From an uncultured Bacilli bacterium (GTDB lineage Bacteria > Bacillota_I > Bacilli_A > RF39 > UBA660), in NCBI GenBank assembly GCA_934176955.1, contig CAKPOS010000013.1, positions 1-37,074 of the forward strand: a stretch of 37,074 nt of DNA, read 5' to 3'. The notes beneath the pieces are model-generated. The model saw only the letters and a program-made list of their open reading frames with translations, searched no databases and was not told the origin of the DNA. Made by a program: the position numbers and the translations under genes. Numbering within the stretch: position 1 is the first letter of the stretch; each line of letters begins with the position of its first letter. This document shows positions 33,059-37,074 of the stretch, piece after piece.

Positions 33059-34702
33059 ATGATGAATAAATTACTGCCAAAAAGAGTCCATAATACAACA
33101 ATTTATTTTATGATATTATTAGTAATTACTTTGGGTGGTTTTGTATTAAAGACAACGTATGCTAAATTTATTAGTAATTATACTACTCCAGATAATATAG
33201 TAGGAATGAGTTTAATTTTTGATATCAATATTAGTAATTTTGAGGAACCCAAAGAAATCAATGTTGCCCCTAATTCTTCTAAATCATTTGATGTTAAAGC
33301 AACAAACAGTAATAGTTCTACCGCTTATTATGGTGTTTGGTATAAAATGATCAATCCATCTGAAAAATCTAATGATATTGTTGTTGCAAGGAATGCAAGT
33401 AAAAGTAGTACGGGAACAAGTGGAAGTATTTCTGCAAATGGTAATGTTACTACAACTCTTATTATTAAGAATAATACAAGTAATAGCATAAAAGTAGAAA
33501 TAGGTGTAGCTTCTTCTATTACTAGTGTTAATAATATAGAATATTTAAATGGTAAAAAATTAGTAACAGATGTAGTAGGAAAAAAGTTTAATCTAAATAT
33601 TAGTAATATTGATGAGTATGAAGAAGTAAGTGTTGCGGCTAATTCTACGGAATCATTTGATATTAAAGTAACCAATGGTAGTAGTTCTACCGCTTATTAT
33701 GGCATTTGGTATAGAATGATTGTTCCTACTATCCAATCTAGTGATATTATTATTGCCAAAAGTGTTGATAGTAAAAATGCAACAAGTGGAAGTATTAAAA
33801 AAAGTAATAATATTACTGTAAAAATTGTTGTTAGAAATACCACAAATAGTAAGATAAAATTAGAAATAGGTGTAGCTTCTTCTATTACTAGTGTTGACAA
33901 AATAGAATATTTAAATGGTAAAAAATTAATAACAGGAGAAACAGAAAAAAATCCAACATTTAATCTAAATGTTAGTAATATTGATGAATACGAAGAAGTA
34001 AGTGTCGCGGCTAATTCTACAGAATCATTTAATGTTAAAGTAACAAATAGTAGTAGTTCTATAGCTTATTATGGTGTTTGGTATAAAATGATCAATCCAA
34101 CCGCAAAACCTAGTAATATTATTATTGCAAGAAGTAGTGATAGTAGTACAACAACAAGTGGAAGCATTTCAACAGAAGGTGCTATTACTGTAACGATTAT
34201 TATTAAGAATAATACTAATAGTAAGATAAAATTAGAACTGGGTATAGCTTCTTCTACTACTAGTGTTGATGATATAGAATATTTAAATGGTAAAAATTTA
34301 ATAACAGAAATAGCAGAAATGAATCCGACATTTAATCTAAATGTTAGTAATATTGATGAGTACGAGGAGTTAAATGTTGCAGCTAATGCTACGGAATCAT
34401 TTCATGTTAAAGTAGCAAATAGTAGTAGTTCTACGGCTTATTATGGTGTTTGGTATAAAATGATTAATCCAACTGAAAAACCTAGTAATATTATTATTGC
34501 AAGAAGTAGTGATAGTAGTGCAGCAACAAGTGGAAGTATTGCTACAGGTGGTAATATTATCGTAACGATTATTGTTAAGAATAATACAAGTAGTAGCATA
34601 AAATTAGAATTAGGTGTAGCTTCTTCTACTACTAGTACTAATGATATAGAATATTTAAATGGTAAAAATTTAGTAAGTGGAACAACTACATTGGAATCAT
34701 AA
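33059..34702 (+). CDS. Surface protein of four 124-aa stalk-like repeats
   Basis: The 547-aa protein has an N-terminal hydrophobic segment (~14-33) ending TTYAKF, either an uncleaved anchor or a signal peptide of the kind cut by SipW-type peptidases in TasA/CalY proteins (resemblance only). Four repeats follow; the DNA string (A)ATCTAAAT-GTTAGTAATAT recurs exactly 372 bp apart (33591, 33963, 34335), with a first diverged copy 369 bp before. Each unit reads EEVSVAANSTESF, AYYGVWYKM, SGSI, I-x-NNT, LE-x-GVAS and IEYLNGK. The matching module occurs once in the tip protein. No Cys, and no C-terminal anchor or sorting motif. It may be a filament or spacer protein (inference). Two adjacent ATGs (33059, 33062); AGGGGA favours the second slightly. 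Confidence 0.72.
   Translation: MMNKLLPKRVHNTTIYFMILLVITLGGFVLKTTYAKFISNYTTPDNIVGMSLIFDINISNFEEPKEINVAPNSSKSFDVKATNSNSSTAYYGVWYKMINPSEKSNDIVVARNASKSSTGTSGSISANGNVTTTLIIKNNTSNSIKVEIGVASSITSVNNIEYLNGKKLVTDVVGKKFNLNISNIDEYEEVSVAANSTESFDIKVTNGSSSTAYYGIWYRMIVPTIQSSDIIIAKSVDSKNATSGSIKKSNNITVKIVVRNTTNSKIKLEIGVASSITSVDKIEYLNGKKLITGETEKNPTFNLNVSNIDEYEEVSVAANSTESFNVKVTNSSSSIAYYGVWYKMINPTAKPSNIIIARSSDSSTTTSGSISTEGAITVTIIIKNNTNSKIKLELGIASSTTSVDDIEYLNGKNLITEIAEMNPTFNLNVSNIDEYEELNVAANATESFHVKVANSSSSTAYYGVWYKMINPTEKPSNIIIARSSDSSAATSGSIATGGNIIVTIIVKNNTSSSIKLELGVASSTTSTNDIEYLNGKNLVSGTTTLES
33222..34690 (+). repeat. Four tandem ~372-bp coding repeats
   Basis: Near-identical 372-bp units inside the gene, with the strongest identity between units 3 and 4 (YYGVWYKMINPT, NIIIARSSDSS). 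Units of this kind recombine easily, so copy number may differ between strains. Confidence 0.8.
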
Positions 34703-34740
34703 TTATTGAAATAATGAAAAAATAAGAAAGAAGGACATAA

Positions 34741-36117
34741 ATGATTAACAAATATATATTTAGAGAGTATGATATCAGAGGAGTATACGGAAAAGATATT
34801 ACAGAGGAACTAGCTTATCTTTTAGGGAAAGCTTTTGGAACGAAATTAAGAAGATTAAATAAAGATACTACTTTAGTAGGATACGATAATCGATATAGTT
34901 CTCCTAGTTTAGAAAAAGAATTAGTAAAAGGAATTAGAGAATGCGGAGTTAATGTAGTAAGATTAGGATTAGTAACAACACCAATGTATTACTATGCATG
35001 GGATTTATTACATATTTCTTGTGGAATGATGATTACAGCTTCTCATAATCCTAAAGATGAAAATGGTTTTAAATTTTCATACAATGGTATTCATAATGCT
35101 TATGGGGATAGTTCAAAAGAATTATATCAAATGATAATGGATAAAGATTTTATCACTGAAGAAGAATTAGGAAAAGAAAAAGAAGTTGATATTAAAGAAG
35201 ATTATATTAAAATGATAACTTCTGGAATTGATTTAGGAGAAAGAAAAATAAAAGTTATTTATGATTGTGGAAATGGAACTACTGCTATAGTAGCAGATGA
35301 AATTTTTAATCATTTCAAGGATAAATTAGAATTAATTCCATTATTTAATACTAGTGATTCTAATTTTCCTCATCATCATCCTGATCCTGCGGTAGAAGAA
35401 AATTTAAGTATTTTAAAAGAAAAAGTCAAAACATTACATGCTGATGTAGGAATTGCTTTTGATGGAGATGGAGACCGTGTTGGTGTTATTGATAATCAAG
35501 GAAAATTTTTATCTATCGATAAATTTATGATTTTAGTATGGAGATATTTAGTTACTTTTCCTAATATCGAGAAAAAAACTTTTTATGATATTAAATGTTC
35601 TTTAGCCTTAAAAGAAGAATTAGATAAGTTAGGGGTGGAGAATGAATTTTATCGTACAGGAAATTCTTATACTAAAGAAAAAAGTTACTTAGGAAATTAT
35701 CCATTCTCTGGAGAGTTATCTGGACATGTTTTCTTTAGAGATAAATTTAATGGCTATGATGATGGAATATATGCGGGATTAAGATTAATTGAAATTCTAT
35801 CTAAATCGGACAAAAAAATCACAGAATTACTAGAAAATATTCCTATTTATCAAAGTACTCCAGAAATAAAAGTTCAAGTACCTGATGAAATTAAATTTAA
35901 AATCGTAGACGAAATTACAAAATACTGTCAAGAAAAAGAATATCATATTTTGCTAGTAGATGGGGTAAAAGTATTCTTTGAAGATGGATCAGCCTTAGTT
36001 AGAGCTTCTAATACTGGACCAAATATTACTACTCGATTTGAAGCAAAAACAAAAGAAAAATTAAAAATAATTGAAACAGAGTTTATGAATTTAATCAGTG
36101 AAAAGTTAAATCAATAA
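34741..36117 (+). CDS. Phosphomannomutase/phosphoglucomutase
   Basis: This enzyme interconverts hexose 1- and 6-phosphates and feeds surface-sugar synthesis. The 458-aa alpha-D-phosphohexomutase has the four usual domains: the phospho-serine loop TASHNP (Ser101), the Mg loop DGDGDR (241-246), the sugar-specificity loop GELSGHVFF and the phosphate-binding loop RASNTGPN. The GELSGH loop fits ManB/AlgC-type enzymes that take both glucose and mannose. It starts 38 bp after the surface-protein gene with no strong terminator in between, so some co-transcription is possible. RBS AAGGAC is just upstream. Confidence 0.92.
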   Translation: MINKYIFREYDIRGVYGKDITEELAYLLGKAFGTKLRRLNKDTTLVGYDNRYSSPSLEKELVKGIRECGVNVVRLGLVTTPMYYYAWDLLHISCGMMITASHNPKDENGFKFSYNGIHNAYGDSSKELYQMIMDKDFITEEELGKEKEVDIKEDYIKMITSGIDLGERKIKVIYDCGNGTTAIVADEIFNHFKDKLELIPLFNTSDSNFPHHHPDPAVEENLSILKEKVKTLHADVGIAFDGDGDRVGVIDNQGKFLSIDKFMILVWRYLVTFPNIEKKTFYDIKCSLALKEELDKLGVENEFYRTGNSYTKEKSYLGNYPFSGELSGHVFFRDKFNGYDDGIYAGLRLIEILSKSDKKITELLENIPIYQSTPEIKVQVPDEIKFKIVDEITKYCQEKEYHILLVDGVKVFFEDGSALVRASNTGPNITTRFEAKTKEKLKIIETEFMNLISEKLNQ

Positions 36118-36250
36118 TTTTTTTATATCATAAAAGTCATTTGCTTTGAGAGTCTATTTTTCTCTTTACTTTACAATATTTTTTCGATTAAAATTAAAGA
36201 CTTTTTCTGATAAATTTGATAGAATAACCATAAAGAGGTGATGATAAGTC

Positions 36251-37074
36251 ATGAAAAAAATACCGTATGGAATATGTAATTATAGAAAACTTCAAGAAGA
36301 AGGATATGTTTATATTGATAAAACTTCTTATTTAGAAAGACTAGAAAATGTTGGAAGTACTCTTGTTTATTTAAGACCTGGTAGGTTTGGGAAGACTTTA
36401 TTTACAAGCATGATGTATTATTACTATGATATAAAAAGTAAATCTTTATTTGATGTTTTATTTAAAAATACTGATGTTTATCAACATCCAACAGAAAAGA
36501 AAAATAGCTATTACATTTTAAAATTAGATTTTTCTAATATAAAAACAAGTAATATGAATGAATTAGAAATTGAACAAGAATTCAATACAAAAGTTGCTGT
36601 AGGAATGAAAGAGTTTTTAATACATTATGATTTAAAAGGGGATAATTTTGATTTTACTAAAGCTTCCAATAATCTATTATTAGACTTTTTTAGTTATTTT
36701 AATTCTTTAAAATTAGAAGAAAAACTATATATCATTATTGATGAATATGATAATTTTACGAATGCTATTTTAGAAGGAGAAGGAACTAGATTTAAAAATT
36801 TAGTTGGGAATGAAGGAATTGTAAAAAACTTTTATTCAACAATTAAAGAATATGTAGGTTTAGGTATTGTTGATCGAGTATTCATGACAGGAATTTGTCC
36901 AATTACCTTAGATTCTATGACAACAGGATTTAATATTGCTAAAGATATCTCTAGAGATATTGATTTTACAACGATGATAGGACTAACTCATGAAGAAGTA
37001 AAATCATTACTAAATGAAGTAGAAGAAGAAAAACAAGAGGAAATTTATCAATTAATGATAAGTAATTATGATGG
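36251..37074 (+). CDS. AAA-ATPase-like protein (PF09820 type), 3' end outside the window
   Basis: The frame is open from ATG 36251 to the last base (274 codons seen). It begins PYGICNYRKLQEEGYVYIDK, then YLRPGRFGKTLF (a Walker A variant of the family's RRFGKS motif) and LYIIIDEYDNF (Walker B). This is the AAA-ATPase-like family whose longer members carry a C-terminal PD-(D/E)XK nuclease-like domain (DUF1703); that part would lie beyond the window. These proteins are abundant and variable in gut bacteria. The role is unproven, with links to mobile DNA suggested. The RBS is AGAGGTGATG. Confidence 0.82.
   Translation, partial: MKKIPYGICNYRKLQEEGYVYIDKTSYLERLENVGSTLVYLRPGRFGKTLFTSMMYYYYDIKSKSLFDVLFKNTDVYQHPTEKKNSYYILKLDFSNIKTSNMNELEIEQEFNTKVAVGMKEFLIHYDLKGDNFDFTKASNNLLLDFFSYFNSLKLEEKLYIIIDEYDNFTNAILEGEGTRFKNLVGNEGIVKNFYSTIKEYVGLGIVDRVFMTGICPITLDSMTTGFNIAKDISRDIDFTTMIGLTHEEVKSLLNEVEEEKQEEIYQLMISNYD

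Noticed and set aside
33328..33900. Open frames on the minus strand inside the four-repeat gene
   Set aside because: They mirror the low-complexity repeats of the real gene, lack ribosome sites, and contain Val/Leu-rich nonsense.
36118..36250. Promoter/terminator between the mutase and the AAA-like gene
   Set aside because: A TAGAAT at 36220-36225 has no good -35 at the right distance, and no stable hairpin with a T-run was found.

Overview
The window is AT-rich, Firmicutes-like chromosomal DNA. The evidence is strong Shine-Dalgarno sites, sigma-A type TTGACA/TATAAT promoters, a lipobox SBP-permease, a D,D-carboxypeptidase, a single-chain SecDF with a ComN-like gene in front of it, and an arginine deiminase (ADI) operon. 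TGA is used as a stop (for example add and arcB), so the code is standard and this is not Mycoplasma/Spiroplasma. My best guess, as inference, is an uncultured gut Bacilli lineage (RF39/Erysipelotrichia-like).

Layout. 1-936: 3' part of a helicase-associated-repeat protein. 997-2646: gltX. 2669-5469 (minus): three-gene operon of two small acidic proteins flanking a 753-aa coiled-coil/SH3-like protein. It is divergent, across a 610-bp region with a 189-bp inverted-repeat element, from 6080-8383, a 767-aa sigma-70 factor with two extra region-4-like modules. 8513-8589: tRNA-Glu(CUC). 8654-12333: add, comN-like, secDF. 12290-14146: a rearranged island between secDF and relA, with a duplicated secDF 3' end, an unknown gene, and a pseudogene next to its intact paralogue. 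14272-17870: long RelA/SpoT, then a protein made of two tandem small-alarmone-synthetase domains. 18077-24909: catabolic arginine module arcA-arcB-arcCD, where carbamate kinase is fused to a YfcC-type transporter, followed by an amino-acid ABC importer. 25021-26190 (minus): dacA-like. 26426-28572: two unknown genes and a DUF362 protein. 28674-30644: membrane-anchored aryl-sulfate sulfotransferase. 30645-34702: surface-protein locus with two membrane-anchored proteins sharing a beta-rich stalk module. 34741-36117: phosphohexomutase. 36251-end: AAA-ATPase-like protein, cut by the window.

How the genes work together. arcA, arcB and arcCD overlap and would convert imported arginine to ornithine, CO2, NH3 and ATP; the adjacent ABC importer is a plausible arginine supplier (inference). 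The two alarmone genes give one cell both a bifunctional RSH and a fused small synthetase. The surface locus is the best candidate for something undescribed. One protein ends in two cysteine-rich tip domains, and the distal tip carries a 140-bp patch at 53% GC rich in NNC codons just before the conserved C-terminal strand, which resembles the variable region of a diversity-generating retroelement. No reverse transcriptase or template repeat is visible here, so this remains a hypothesis. Other unusual items are the triple region-4 sigma factor and the ArcC-transporter fusion.
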